DNA from: Daphnia pulex
Lineage: Eukaryota > Arthropoda > Branchiopoda > Diplostraca > Daphniidae
Reading direction: 5' to 3'
Assembly (NCBI RefSeq): GCF_021134715.1
Contig: NC_060024.1
Location: forward strand, 6,262,001 to 6,326,000
Length of the DNA stretch: 64,000 nucleotides
Under the pieces are notes generated by a model. That model saw only the letters and a list, made by a program, of their open reading frames with translations, was not told the DNA's origin and did no database searches. Of the stretch, positions 10,985 through 20,997 are shown one piece after another; the stretch's first letter is position 1, and each line of letters starts with the position of its first letter. The translations under genes were made by a program, and so were the position numbers.

Positions 10985-11557
10985 CATCATTACATTTGAC
11001 TTCGTTTTCCGTTTTCTATCAGCATAAAACTAATTACTATTTTTACATGTCCGACAAAGGAAAGTACGAGCCAGAATAAAACAATACAAAAGGCAAGTGC
11101 GGATTGACGCAGTATCACGAAACAATGGTCCAATTTTGAGAGGTATAAAGACAATCCCGTTCACAAATTAACGATTCTTACAGAGCAAATTACAAGCCGA
11201 TGCGAAATGTCGAAAGACTCGTCAAATCAGTTTGCCTTCTAGTATTCCGTGTTTTTGAAGAGTTGGGACAATAATAAACAATTCTACTTATTTTACGTTA
11301 TTTCTTTTAATCCGTAGAAACGTCACTTATCAATTAATCTAATTAATACTATCAGAATATAAAGATTGTGTTATTATGTTGAATTCAGACGATATGATAT
11401 TTTCCGGATCTACAAGAAAGTGGTTTGACAAAAAAGATCAGACAAGAAAAAGGCCATCACTAAATTATTTCTTTGTTTCAGTAAAACACGCAAACGTTCT
11501 AAGCCAATAAAATAAACTTTAAACTAGTCTTTTCTAAAAAGACTTTGTACAGGTGGT
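10985..11557. other. Intergenic and Dnmt3 3' flank
   Basis: AT-rich sequence with no supported gene. The part next to 11557 presumably carries the 3' UTR and polyadenylation site of Dnmt3. Confidence 0.5.
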
Positions 11558-13944
11558 TTACACAGTATAACCCTTAAGGTTAGAAAAAATAGATGCAATA
11601 ACAGGAACGGACCATGCGTGCCCCAATAGTTTCTGCCGATCAGTGCGAGACATGTTCCCGACATCGGTAAAGTGGCGAGGTAGTCCAAAGACATGTTCGA
11701 TTTCCTGAAGCCACAATACGTCAGTTTGCAAGTTGTCATCTTCATCACCTACCTAAAAAAAAACGAAAATCTGAATTGAAAATTATTAGTGACTTTAAAG
11801 AAAGGAAAATACCGATTGTAAATGGTCCGATCGAGATTCACCAACATTTTTCCCTTTACGATAACCCATTTTTCCTTTGTTTGGTTTTTTGGCAACACCA
11901 TTTTCGACGTCAATGCTCTTCAGCTCATCTTGTTGGAAGGAGAAGCGTACAGGAAAGAGTGAAGCCAAATCCCTACTGCTCTTACAATTCTCCGTCCTGC
12001 CTTGCAGCAGCGAGTTAGTGTTGGTGGTCAGAGTGCGGATCTTTTCTTGGGCAGCTCGTCGACCAGAATTGGGCATAAGCGATTTTTCGAGACTTAACGA
12101 TTCCCCATCCTGTGTCAACTGTTGTTCGTGAACGGTCAACAGACCTGGGATGTTTCCCCAAAAGAGACGCCTGCACAATTAGACAATAATTCAAAATCAC
12201 CAACACAAATTCCAAAAAAAAAAATGTTAATCACCTGCGCAGTTGTGGGCTAAAGTTCTTGGCATCAATCACGGCGGGCTGGCAATCCAAATGCCTAAAT
12301 TGTTTAAAATAACAAAATAACAATAACATAAAACGGTCAAGTCACTTCATTTTTGTAACATTGACACCTGGATATTGTCTCGCGATAGTGTTGGGGCATG
12401 GACGCGACATTTTCAAATAGCCACAGGAGATGTTGATATTGCCCGTTAATCTTTCTCATCAGATTCAGTACTCGAACAAAATCAAAGAAATGCATTGAAT
12501 AACCTCTTGGATCTAATAAAATCATACACATTTTTGCTACGAAAAATACAGTAATTAAGAAAAAGAAGTACCGTAAAAATCCTTAGGGAAGCGATTGATG
12601 GCACTAAAATCATTGCAGGGCGATCCGCCGATGAGTAAATGAATGGGCGATATCTCTTCTAATCTCTGTTGTGTTACCTCCCCTACGCTGCCAATATGCT
12701 GCAGCACTCCGCCTAATCGAGTTCTGGAGACAGCGGCAGCAGCTGTTAAAACCTCAGATGCGTAGTAGACTTCTACCTCGATTCCTAGATTCCGCAATGC
12801 CACCAAACCTTTTGACATATGTAAAAATGAACGCGTCTTAATTTTAAATTTAGATTTTAATTATATACCAGTTCCAATTCCATCAAAGAGGGACAGAACA
12901 CGGAGGGGTTGCCTTTTCCAGTACAGAGCTCGTGACGCATATACAGCTAGAGGTTCATGAAAGTGCAACACCTGAGCACTCAGAAGAAAAATATTCAACA
13001 AGGTGACATTATGAATGACAAACATCTAAAAACAAACCTTCTGTGCCCAATTGTGATGAGCTTTCAATATCTGATTTGGTTCAGGAAGGCAAAGAAAACA
13101 AAACCATTTATCAGAGTTCTTAATCAGCTTATCACTGTGGTCAGTCCAGATATTTAAGCAATTCACACAATACTTTCTAACAAGGTTTAAGAAAATTGGG
13201 ACATTTAAAAAAATCCAATTAGTATGTACTATTGAGTAATACCTGTAGCATTTATCATTTGAGCAACTCACACAGACATTTGATTTTGATCCACAAATGG
13301 TGCAATAGAGCTGTTTTGACATAGGAATTGTAATACGTCAGAGGATAGTTAAGTTTAAAGTGGGCATAATTAACATAATATGTCAATTGATCTTACATGA
13401 AAACCATCAACGGTTTTGGAAAACATTGTGCGTAGTAATCTTTCCTGTAAAATAAAGTTTACCACGAAAGCAGAAATAAAATTACTTTTTGACTAGAGAA
13501 GTATTTACAATTAAGCTGATGAAAAGATCAAACTCACTTTGCACTGTTGACACAAAGCACCTACAAAAAAAGGATGGGGACAGGTTCCTTTTTCCCAACA
13601 AGCCAAACAAACATTTTCCAATTTGTTTACATCATTTTGGATGGTTTGTAGATGACCTTGAAAAAGACCACTCGATTTAATGACAAGTTTATAAGTTCAT
13701 TTGTCATGGGGAAACCCAGTATGAACTATTCAACCTTTGGCAAGATAGAAAAGAGGTGGAATCCACTTTTCCAGCAGAACACCATCAGCTTCCACTCCGA
13801 AATCTCCATCAGCATCATCGTCGTCCGAACCACTAAAATAAGTAGCGTCGCTGTCAGAATAATCGTCTGAGATGAAAATAAGGGATATCATATCTAGCTT
13901 CAATCTATGAAAAAATTAATTAGTTTACCTGAATCAGAATTCAT
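11558..13944 (-). CDS. Dnmt3: DNA (cytosine-5)-methyltransferase 3, short form (ADD plus catalytic domain, no PWWP)
   Basis: Twelve exons (13929-13944, 13735-13866, 13538-13656, 13397-13444, 13243-13310, 13038-13176, 12869-12971, 12572-12808, 12346-12512, 12235-12278, 11813-12170, 11558-11752) sum to 1626 nt, giving 541 residues. The acidic N-terminus (MNSDSDDYSDSD) is followed by a cysteine-rich ADD domain at about 65-170 (CLACW, GALCQQCK, LYCTICGSKSNVCVSCSN, KYCVNC, WFCFLC). The catalytic motifs are intact: SLFDGIGTG (motif I, AdoMet), GGSPCNDFS (motif IV, catalytic Cys), LFENVAS (motif VI), KIRTLTTN, then FGLPRHFTDVGNMSR and LLGHAWSVPVI at the C-terminus. The family sets CpG methylation, with ADD reading unmethylated H3K4. 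A PWWP domain is absent: only about 50 residues precede ADD. A young copia element lies 244 bp upstream of the start. Confidence 0.95.
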
Positions 13945-14187
13945 ATTAATGGTCGAAAATAATCTCAAGTTCTCAACTTCGTCTAGGGAAATAAAACAAA
14001 AACAACGTGCTCACAGACTAAGAATGTTCGCCATGACACTACATCAAAATTCAAATGGCGATAAATTTAACCCACTGGGCGCTAGCTGACGCTAGTGTCG
14101 CTTTGAATAATTTGGAATTTCTTTTTTGAAAAAAAATTAAATCAGATCTCTGCAGCATTAAGACGCTAAGAATTCCTTGTTGTACCT
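13945..14187 (-). promoter_or_regulatory. Presumed Dnmt3 promoter/leader, cut short by the copia insertion
   Basis: The 243 bp between the Dnmt3 start codon and the copia target duplication (TACCT, 14183-14187) is AT-rich. No clear TATA box was found. It is assigned as promoter or leader only by position. Confidence 0.4.
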
Positions 14188-14666
14188 TGTTAGAATTCAA
14201 ACACCAAAACCATACCTACGCATCCCGATCGTCTTTTGTTCTCCCATCTCCCCTTGACGACACAAACGTCATCTGTTCGTCTCTAGCGTCGTCATCGACC
14301 CTGCATCTTTACTGTGTGTCTCACATCAAGAAACGTTTCCTATATTTCTCTTTCTCTCTCTCCCCGTCTTCTGTTGGAAGACATTCGTCTCGTTATACTC
14401 TCCCTCATACTTTCTCATCTTGGTTATTATTCCAGACGTGAGTTCAATTCTTTATCTATGTGTATGCTAATGTCCTCAAGTAGTGTTTGACATTACTATT
14501 ATCGTAATCAGGTCATATTGTATTCGAGCCATAAGGGCATCTGGCCCTCGCTGTATCGAGACGGCACGAAGAGACCCTCTGAACAACAAGAGACGGTATA
14601 TTCAATACAATCAGTATATTGCCCTATTGAAGGCTAATCCCTTGTACGTGTCAATTATATTCAACA
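14188..14666 (+). repeat. copia 5' LTR
   Basis: Starts TGTTAGAATTCAAACACC and ends TATATTCAACA. It matches the 3' LTR in length (479 bp) and in every stretch compared by eye. It is preceded by the TACCT target duplication. It would contain the element promoter. Confidence 0.95.
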
Positions 14667-14681
14667 GGTTATGGGCCCAGT
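14667..14681 (+). other. Primer-binding site, half-tRNA type (initiator Met tRNA)
   Basis: GGTTATGGGCCCAG directly follows the LTR and is complementary to the anticodon arm of initiator tRNA-Met (CTGGGCCCATAACC). Copia elements of animals are known to prime on an internal tRNA-iMet fragment rather than its 3' end. Confidence 0.85.
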
Positions 14682-14715
14682 TACCCTAACGTGCTGCATA
14701 GCATAACACAACAAG

Positions 14716-16410
14716 ATGGACACAATACCCTCAAGAGAAGGAAGCATTCAAACTGTAAAGTTTAACGGCAACAACTTCAACATATGGAAGTATAGTCTGT
14801 TCATCAGACTACGAGAACATGATCTCGTTCCCATTGTAGAAGGAACAAGGCCAAAACCAGCAGTGAACAGAGTAGCTGGAGAAGTCACCAATCAAGTTCA
14901 GATAGACGCATGGATAAAGGATGATAACTTGGCCATCCATTATCTCTTTAATACATGCCTCGAAGAACAGCAAAGTTCCTTGCTGACCTGCGAAACTTCC
15001 AACGCTATATGGACCTCAGTCACAAACCAATACCAGCGAAACTCTATTGAGAGAAGGCATGATATCCAACAGCAATTTTTGAATCTTACCTTCAACGCTG
15101 AGCAAGGTGTAAGAACTCACGTAGAAAGAATAAAACTTCTTTCAAAGGAACTGACAGATGCAGGGTGCCCAACAGACGAGGGAAGCATCTGCAACAAGAT
15201 TCTTACATCCCTGCCAGACGCCTTTGTCGGTTTTTTCACCGCCTGGGAAAGCACTTCAGCCGCTGACAGAACTTTGGCAAATTTGACGACAAGGCTGTGC
15301 AACGAAGAAGAGAGAAACAAACGACGACGTGTAAACGGCAGCAGCAGTTCAGATAATCAAGCATTCTGGAGCGGACAACCAAACTCACCGCAATCTTCGG
15401 CTCCCGGCCCTTCTCAACGAAGCTCTTCAAATACCAATTCGAGACCCTACCCACCACAAGGAGGAAGGAGAGGATCTGGTGGGCGAAACGTTCGCTTCGA
15501 GTCGTCGAATCAAGGAAACCCGAGGAGAAATGGTAATTGCAACTACTGCGACATTTACGGCCATTGGGAAAAAGAATGTCGTTTCAAGAAGGAAGATGAA
15601 GCCACGCGAGCAAATACTCGAGCCAATTCAGCTTTATACGAGAACAGAGACCTGACCGCAAATTTCGTTCAACTAGATCTCACCGGCCCGAACGTCGGTC
15701 TCGTCGCTCACTCAGCATGTTTATCACCTCGCGCTTTACCGTACAGCGATTTTTATCTGGACTCCGGCGCCACCCAGCACATGTCCCATCAACGCTTACT
15801 ATTCACTAATTTTCAACCCATCCAACCGGGACTAAAATGGATAAGTGGAATCGGACAAAGTCGTGTCGAGATCCTCGGGACAGGAAACATCATCATCACA
15901 TCGTTGGCGGAAGGAGCTCATCAAACCATTACTCTTCTCGACGCCCTGTACGCTCCCAGCCTTGGAATAAATTTAGTGTCCGTTGGATCTATCACAGCCA
16001 AAGGTGGGGAGATTCGTTTTTCCAAATCTCACGTAAACGTCGTTCGAGATGGAAACCTGCTATTTACTGGCGAACGCGTCGGCGAAACCTTATACCGACT
16101 CAATACTTCTAATTCGAGTACCAGATATGCCAGCCCAGACCCAGTCGTCGCATCACTATCAGCTCTCCCGAAATCATCTCCTAATTCCATTCAAGAGTGG
16201 CACCAACGTCTCACTCATCTAAACTACCAGACCATTATTAAAATGGCACACAGCGACGCAGTAGTCGGCCTCGACCTCCCAACCGGCGCGCAGCTCCCAG
16301 CAGAGAGCTGTCGTGATTGCGCCATGGGGAAAATGAAGAGGACATCGTCCAACCTAAGCTCCACACCCAAATCCTCTCGCATCGGCGTAGTTCCAGTATC
16401 ACAAGATTAG
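14716..16410 (+). CDS. copia Gag-protease polyprotein with truncated pre-integrase domain (564 aa)
   Basis: The protein opens with a copia-type capsid region (residues about 10-200; motif FNGNNFNIWKYSLFIRLREHD). A basic Ser/Asn/Gly-rich linker follows, then a CCHC knuckle (CNYCDIYGHWEKEC, about 275-288). The aspartic protease active site is YLDSGATQHMS (about 350). The gag-pre-integrase zinc region has WHQRLTHLNYQTI and CRDCAMGKMKR (about 495-545). The reading frame ends 10-20 residues into what should be the integrase core and is closed by SQD and a stop. The capsid would assemble virus-like particles around element RNA. Without polymerase the copy is non-autonomous. The frame has no lesion, so it is probably translated. 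Confidence 0.93.
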   Translation: MDTIPSREGSIQTVKFNGNNFNIWKYSLFIRLREHDLVPIVEGTRPKPAVNRVAGEVTNQVQIDAWIKDDNLAIHYLFNTCLEEQQSSLLTCETSNAIWTSVTNQYQRNSIERRHDIQQQFLNLTFNAEQGVRTHVERIKLLSKELTDAGCPTDEGSICNKILTSLPDAFVGFFTAWESTSAADRTLANLTTRLCNEEERNKRRRVNGSSSSDNQAFWSGQPNSPQSSAPGPSQRSSSNTNSRPYPPQGGRRGSGGRNVRFESSNQGNPRRNGNCNYCDIYGHWEKECRFKKEDEATRANTRANSALYENRDLTANFVQLDLTGPNVGLVAHSACLSPRALPYSDFYLDSGATQHMSHQRLLFTNFQPIQPGLKWISGIGQSRVEILGTGNIIITSLAEGAHQTITLLDALYAPSLGINLVSVGSITAKGGEIRFSKSHVNVVRDGNLLFTGERVGETLYRLNTSNSSTRYASPDPVVASLSALPKSSPNSIQEWHQRLTHLNYQTIIKMAHSDAVVGLDLPTGAQLPAESCRDCAMGKMKRTSSNLSSTPKSSRIGVVPVSQD

Positions 16411-16520
16411 AACGACATCAACAGAACATACAGATCACGACATTTTTTGTTTAATCATTATTGTTTTTAATGTCATGCTGCTGTATCGGATTGAGGGGAA
16501 GTATCGCCCCATGTTTTTGG

Positions 16521-16532
16521 TTTGAGGGGAAG
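16521..16532 (+). other. Polypurine tract of the copia element
   Basis: TTTGAGGGGAAG lies directly against the 3' LTR and would prime plus-strand DNA synthesis. A near-copy (ATTGAGGGGAAG, 16491-16502) lies 30 bp upstream, so the tract is duplicated. Confidence 0.8.
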
Positions 16533-17011
16533 TGTTAGAATTCAAACACCAAAACCATACCTACGCATCCCGATCGTCTTTTGTTCTCCCATCTCCCCTT
16601 GACGACACAAACGTCATCTGTTCGTCTCTAGCGTCGTCATCGACCCTGCATCTTTACTGTGTGTCTCACATCAAGAAACGTTTCCTATATTTCTCTTTCT
16701 CTCTCTCCCCGTCTTCTGTTGGAAGACATTCGTCTCGTTATACTCTCCCTCATACTTTCTCATCTTGGTTATTATTCCAGACGTGAGTTCAATTCTTTAT
16801 CTATGTGTATGCTAATGTCCTCAAGTAGTGTTTGACATTACTATTATCGTAATCAGGTCATATTGTATTCGAGCCATAAGGGCATCTGGCCCTCGCTGTA
16901 TCGAGACGGCACGAAGAGACCCTCTGAACAACAAGAGACGGTATATTCAATACAATCAGTATATTGCCCTATTGAAGGCTAATCCCTTGTACGTGTCAAT
17001 TATATTCAACA
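16533..17011 (+). repeat. copia 3' LTR
   Basis: Same 479-bp sequence as the 5' LTR as far as comparison by eye goes (TGTTAG...TTCAACA), followed by the TACCT target duplication at 17012-17016. Confidence 0.95.
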
Positions 17012-17524
17012 TACCTTCGATACATTATTTTATTGTTTTCTAATTGTATCAATCAGCAAGATTAACAATAAATATTCAAACTTCATTTTCATCACATGAA
17101 AAAGGATTGTTGGATTGGGGCACGACAAGAAACAAAGCCAAAATCAAATCGCGAAGAGGAATATAGTTTGATGAGGAGGATGGGGTCATATTGCTGAAGG
17201 CGAAGGTAAAACAAATTCACGAAAAGGAGAAGTAGAAAAAAACAAACAAATAGCGACAAAAAAGGACGTAAGTGTTGAGGTTTCCGCGTATTCGAGGCGA
17301 AAAACCCCAAATAAAAGGAGCTGCCTTCGAGTTTTTAGTAAAGCAAATTTTTTTGTTTTCAAATGAAAAACTTGAATAATAACAACCACCTGGTAATATG
17401 CGACAAGTACTTGCATGATTGGGGTGGAGGTCGGGAGGGAGAAATGAAGAAAGCCCAAAATAAAGGAGTCACATTGCAGCAAACAAGTTTAGTTTCTTTT
17501 TGCTTTTTTCTTCACACGTCCTTA
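17012..17524. other. 3' flank of the PAWR-like gene
   Basis: No independent gene is supported. The stretch next to 17524 is presumably the 3' UTR of the minus-strand gene that ends at 17525. Open stretches here have low-complexity content. Confidence 0.45.
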
Positions 17525-18700
17525 TTATTTCTTGTTGGCCAGGGCTTGATTCCGCAAGCCGAGATTCTGCTCCCGCAGGAAATCCCGTTCAGCTTTGAGC
17601 AGAGAGATCTCTCGCCGGGCCTCGCCCAGCTGAGAGTTGAGTTGCTTCATCTCTTGCTTGGCTCTTTGCAACGCCTGCTGGGATTCAACAACGAAGTCAA
17701 TAATAACAAAATGTAATGACAAATGGGTTCAAGTGCTGTATAATCCTGTTATTACCTCAGCCAAATCGATCGGCGGGGACTCTGGCGTACTGTCGTGCGA
17801 CGTCGACAGCTGCGAGTCCTCTTTGATGTTCAACTCCGTCAGATTAATGTCGAGTTTCAAGTGATTTAACGAATCGCCGTCCTGCGTATCCTCATCATCC
17901 GCTTCCAAATCCGATGGTCTAAAACGTTTCAACATATATCTGTTTACCATCCATCAAGGGATTGAGTTATGAAATGTTATTACATACCCAATGTAGTTGC
18001 GCCCACCACTTTTCGGATCACCTTTACCCTGAAAATACAAGTAACGGATTAATGGCCTGTGAAAAGATACTCAGCCTGCTGCACAGTGATTTATTGGGAA
18101 AACGGATGTTTGCTTACATCCATACTGCTGCCTTCATTAATGACTGTGTTTTTCTTGGTCTCATCCCAGGACGGGGATTGCTCACCATCATCCTCTCCCG
18201 TACTGCCGCCAGTTGACTGTGAATGAAACAAACTGGTAGGAACAAAAGACATTGTTGAAATAGTTACAGAATGATGCATACCTCTGTCGACTGCAAATGA
18301 ACTACACCCGTGCTGCGCCTTTTTTCTCGCAGCTTACGTCGATCCCTCTGAAGTTTGCCTTTGTTGACAAAGTTTTGCCTAAATGAAGACCGATGAGTGA
18401 TGGTAATAAAATTAATTTGGCTGTCTGGGACTCACCTTTCTGTTCTGACTGCTCTGCGTTCCTTGGTCTTGCCAACTGGTTTGGGACTTTCTTCTCTGTC
18501 TTCAGCCTCCATCTCATCTGCAATGCAAATGCATACATTAAGTCGTACTTAAAACAAGACATCAAGGAAAGAATAAACTTACCTGGCCTCTGTGAAAATG
18601 ACAGGGGATTTCTGGCCCTTGCTGTTCGGATCTTGCTGCGTCTGCTCAGCAGCTGGAAATCCTTCTCCACATCCTCCTGACTCACTGAACTAGATGCCAT
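17525..18700 (-). CDS. PAWR/Par-4-like protein (SAC-type motif and C-terminal leucine zipper)
   Basis: Seven exons (18583-18700, 18436-18517, 18282-18378, 18118-18216, 17988-18028, 17756-17918, 17525-17677) sum to 753 nt, giving 250 residues from MASSSVSQEDVEKDF. At about 80-98 the basic stretch RRKLREKRRSTGVV matches the nuclear-localising SAC core of vertebrate prostate apoptosis response protein 4. The middle is acidic and Ser/Thr-rich. The last 50 residues form a heptad coiled coil (QALQRAKQEMKQLN, then REISLLKAERDFLREQN), as in the Par-4 leucine zipper. That family acts in apoptosis and kinase regulation. The function here is inferred from these two motifs only. An alternative in-frame start lies 24 nt upstream (18724). 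Confidence 0.68.
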
Positions 18701-20306
18701 TTTCTTTTTTGCAAAACCTTCCAACGTGGTGAGTTTGGGAGGAGGGGAGTTGTTGAAAAAACAAAACTAGAACCAGGGGATTAATGAGTGGGCAGGGGGG
18801 AGAAGAAAAAAAAAAACAAGTCCAAACTGACTATAGATAGATGCCAACTGCTGGTAGATGTCTGCGGCACACAGACGCGGGGCGATGATATCACAAACTA
18901 TTACCAGTATTTTACGACGAGGATAAATTTAGAACGATGTATAAGAGAGCGTTGGACGTATCAGACGATCGTTATAATACCTCCCACCATTCAATCAACA
19001 CATTCGTGTAAGGAAACCCAATTCCTGGCTCTTTCAGTGAGCTCGACGATTAGAAGCTGCACGTGTCAACCATGACAGAACGATGGTTTTAATCGAGAGA
19101 GAGAGAGAAAAAAAACTCAAATCACTGGAATAGATAGAAAATTAAAAAAAGAAAACTGCGGCTGTAGACGTATGATGACGAGTGTGTTGAGGAACTGTGC
19201 GTGTGTGTGCTCGATGAAACTGTCAACAAAGGCGAGACTTTTCAGGGCCAACTGTCAGAAATGTTGAGTCTTTCCTTGCAACTTTCTACTATGATTCATA
19301 GATGGCGTCAAGGTTATTCACCGACTTTCTTTCATTTCAAAAATGCTTAGCTACCTTATTTATTATTTTGATTGAAATTTCGAGCTAATTAGCCTAGTTT
19401 CTGCAACTCAATCAAAATAAAAGTTTCAATTTCAAATCCACTTTGCTTTTATGGAGTTGATGAAATTTGGTCTGCATGCGATCGATTTGATTAATACAAG
19501 TCGCCATAAGCCTGTTTTTTTGTGTCTCTACTCTTTTCCATATGTCGTGATGGAGATTCAAAACATGAACATGTAGCCAGAATAACATCAACTTCCACAG
19601 GCCAGGTATTTCCCGGCGAATTCAGGTTGGCAGTGTCGTGCGCACGATCGCATAATCTGACAGTTCTGACGCATTTCAGATGGGGAAAAAAAAGCGCCTT
19701 TTACACATATGGAAATGAATCAAGAGCCCAGGCCCCACCCACATTCTAGAACCGAAAAAAGAGATCATCAAACTCTCTTTCTAAATAATACCGACTATGG
19801 GTAGCACACAGAAAACTAAATTATAACATATGTAGTCACCAGCAGATCGAAAAACCGCAATAATAAAATAAGATGCGCACAACAATTTGATAATATACGA
19901 GATATACATGGATGTGTGTTATACCTGGCGATTATTTACATTTCTCCTCACCTGGCCTGCGGCTTCTGCTTCATTTCGATGGTTCCGACAAAACCATCAA
20001 CTTTCCAAAAAAAGACTTGGGAAAAATGAAAAATAAAAATTAAGGACGATGTACGAGATTCTCCAGGGGTCATTATAACCAAGGTGAAACAAAAAAACCT
20101 TTTCCTTTTTTCGCTCGTAAACAGGTCATGAAAAACAAACGGCGGGGAAAGACTATAGAGCTACCGACCAATGGAAACGACCGATACAAATAGGGAAAAC
20201 TCACTTTTAAGAAGTCGTTATGTATTTTAAAAAAACGAATGAAAGAAATCCTACGTAACCAGTTGGAATCGAGAGCGGGAAAGTGTGTACCTGTACCCCT
20301 AGTGAC
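18701..20306. other. Intergenic region between the PAWR-like gene and SOD
   Basis: Promoter side of both divergent genes. The sequence is AT-rich with poly-A and GA runs (about 19094-19115). An open stretch at 19522-19749 has no recognisable domain. No gene is supported. Confidence 0.5.
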
Positions 20307-20316
20307 TATATATAAA
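20307..20316 (+). promoter_or_regulatory. TATA box of the SOD gene, initiator about 20338
   Basis: TATATATAAAGG at 20307 is followed about 30 bp downstream by CCGTCAGTC, which fits the arthropod TCAGT initiator. The transcript start is inferred near 20339. Confidence 0.8.
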
Positions 20317-20372
20317 GGGCAGGTCCTCCATTCTCCCGTCAGTCTTTCTCCTGTGCCCAATTCGTCAACAAG

Positions 20373-20465
20373 GTAAAACATCCATCAAAACACCCCATTT
20401 TCTTTCCTCCCCGATGGCCCGATCTCGTAACTTTAATTAAAATTGTGTCATTTTTATTTGAATAG
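20373..20465 (+). other. Intron in the SOD 5' UTR
   Basis: AACAAG then GTAAAA at 20373, and TTTGAATAG ending at 20465, two bases before the start codon at 20467. GT-AG ends, 93 nt. Confidence 0.7.
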
Positions 20466-20466
20466 A

Positions 20467-20997
20467 ATGAAATTCTTCGCTTCGATTGCTTTGTTGGTCT
20501 TGATGACATCCTCGTGCTGGGCGCAGGAACTAAATGCCCGCGTCTTTCTGGCCGGAAAGTCACCTGTTAGCGGTTCACTGAATTTGACGGAATCAGCGGC
20601 CGCTGGCGGAGTCCGAATCATCGGCCGGGTGACGGGATTGACTCCCGGCAATCACGGCTTCCACGTCCACCAGTTTGGCGACGTCTTCACCAACGGATGC
20701 GACTCTACCGGCCCGCACTACAACCCCCGCAAGGCCCTTCACGGTGCGCCGCACGACAACGCCGATCAGCGTCACGCCGGCGATTTGGGCAACATCGTCG
20801 CTGACGCCAAAGGAGTTGCGCTCATCAATCTGGTCGACACTGTCGTTTCGCTGAGCGGGCCCGAGTCGATCCTCGGACGGGCTTTTGTCGTTCACGCAGC
20901 TGAAGACGATCTCGGCCGCGTAGAAAATGAAGGCAGCACCAAGACGGGCAACGCTGGCGCTCGACTCGCTTGCGGAATTATCGCCATCGTTCCGTAA
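20467..20997 (+). CDS. Secreted Cu/Zn superoxide dismutase (176 aa, single coding exon)
   Basis: Converts superoxide to hydrogen peroxide and oxygen. A signal peptide (MKFFASIALLVLMTSSCWAQ) directs it out of the cell. The mature enzyme keeps all the hallmarks. Copper/zinc ligands are in FHVHQFGD, HYNPRKALHGAPH and HAGDLGN, with the late copper histidine in VVHAAEDDLG. The disulfide cysteines are in NGCDSTG and RLACGII, and the substrate-guiding arginine is in GNAGARLACG. The start chosen follows the 5' UTR intron; an upstream ATG at 20443 lies within that intron. Length is typical of extracellular arthropod SODs. GC-rich codon use contrasts with its AT-rich surroundings, as expected for a well-expressed gene. 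Confidence 0.96.
   Translation: MKFFASIALLVLMTSSCWAQELNARVFLAGKSPVSGSLNLTESAAAGGVRIIGRVTGLTPGNHGFHVHQFGDVFTNGCDSTGPHYNPRKALHGAPHDNADQRHAGDLGNIVADAKGVALINLVDTVVSLSGPESILGRAFVVHAAEDDLGRVENEGSTKTGNAGARLACGIIAIVP

Larger units (their letters stand above)
14188..17011 (+). mobile_element. Internally deleted Ty1/copia element, very young
   Basis: Two 479-bp LTRs (14188-14666 and 16533-17011) enclose only 1866 bp. The target duplication TACCT flanks it exactly (14183-14187 and 17012-17016). The primer-binding site matches the initiator tRNA-Met anticodon arm, and a purine tract (TTTGAGGGGAAG) precedes the 3' LTR. The internal region encodes gag, protease and the start of the pre-integrase zinc domain. 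The integrase core, reverse transcriptase and RNase H are missing. It must rely on enzymes from a full-length relative. LTRs that look identical over the stretches compared by eye imply recent insertion. Confidence 0.95.

Noticed and set aside
12279-12294. Upstream acceptor (TTTAG) for Dnmt3 exon 10
   Set aside because: It shifts the frame into a stop. The acceptor CCAG at 12279-12280 restores PAVIDAKNFSPQL, which matches the family.
14187-14441. Identical 84-codon open stretches at 14187 and 16532
   Set aside because: They are the LTR sequence repeated. No known LTR of this type encodes a protein and the translation has no domain.
20443-20466. Upstream start codon for SOD (MCHFYLNR extension)
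   Set aside because: It lies within the probable 5' UTR intron and would bury the signal peptide.
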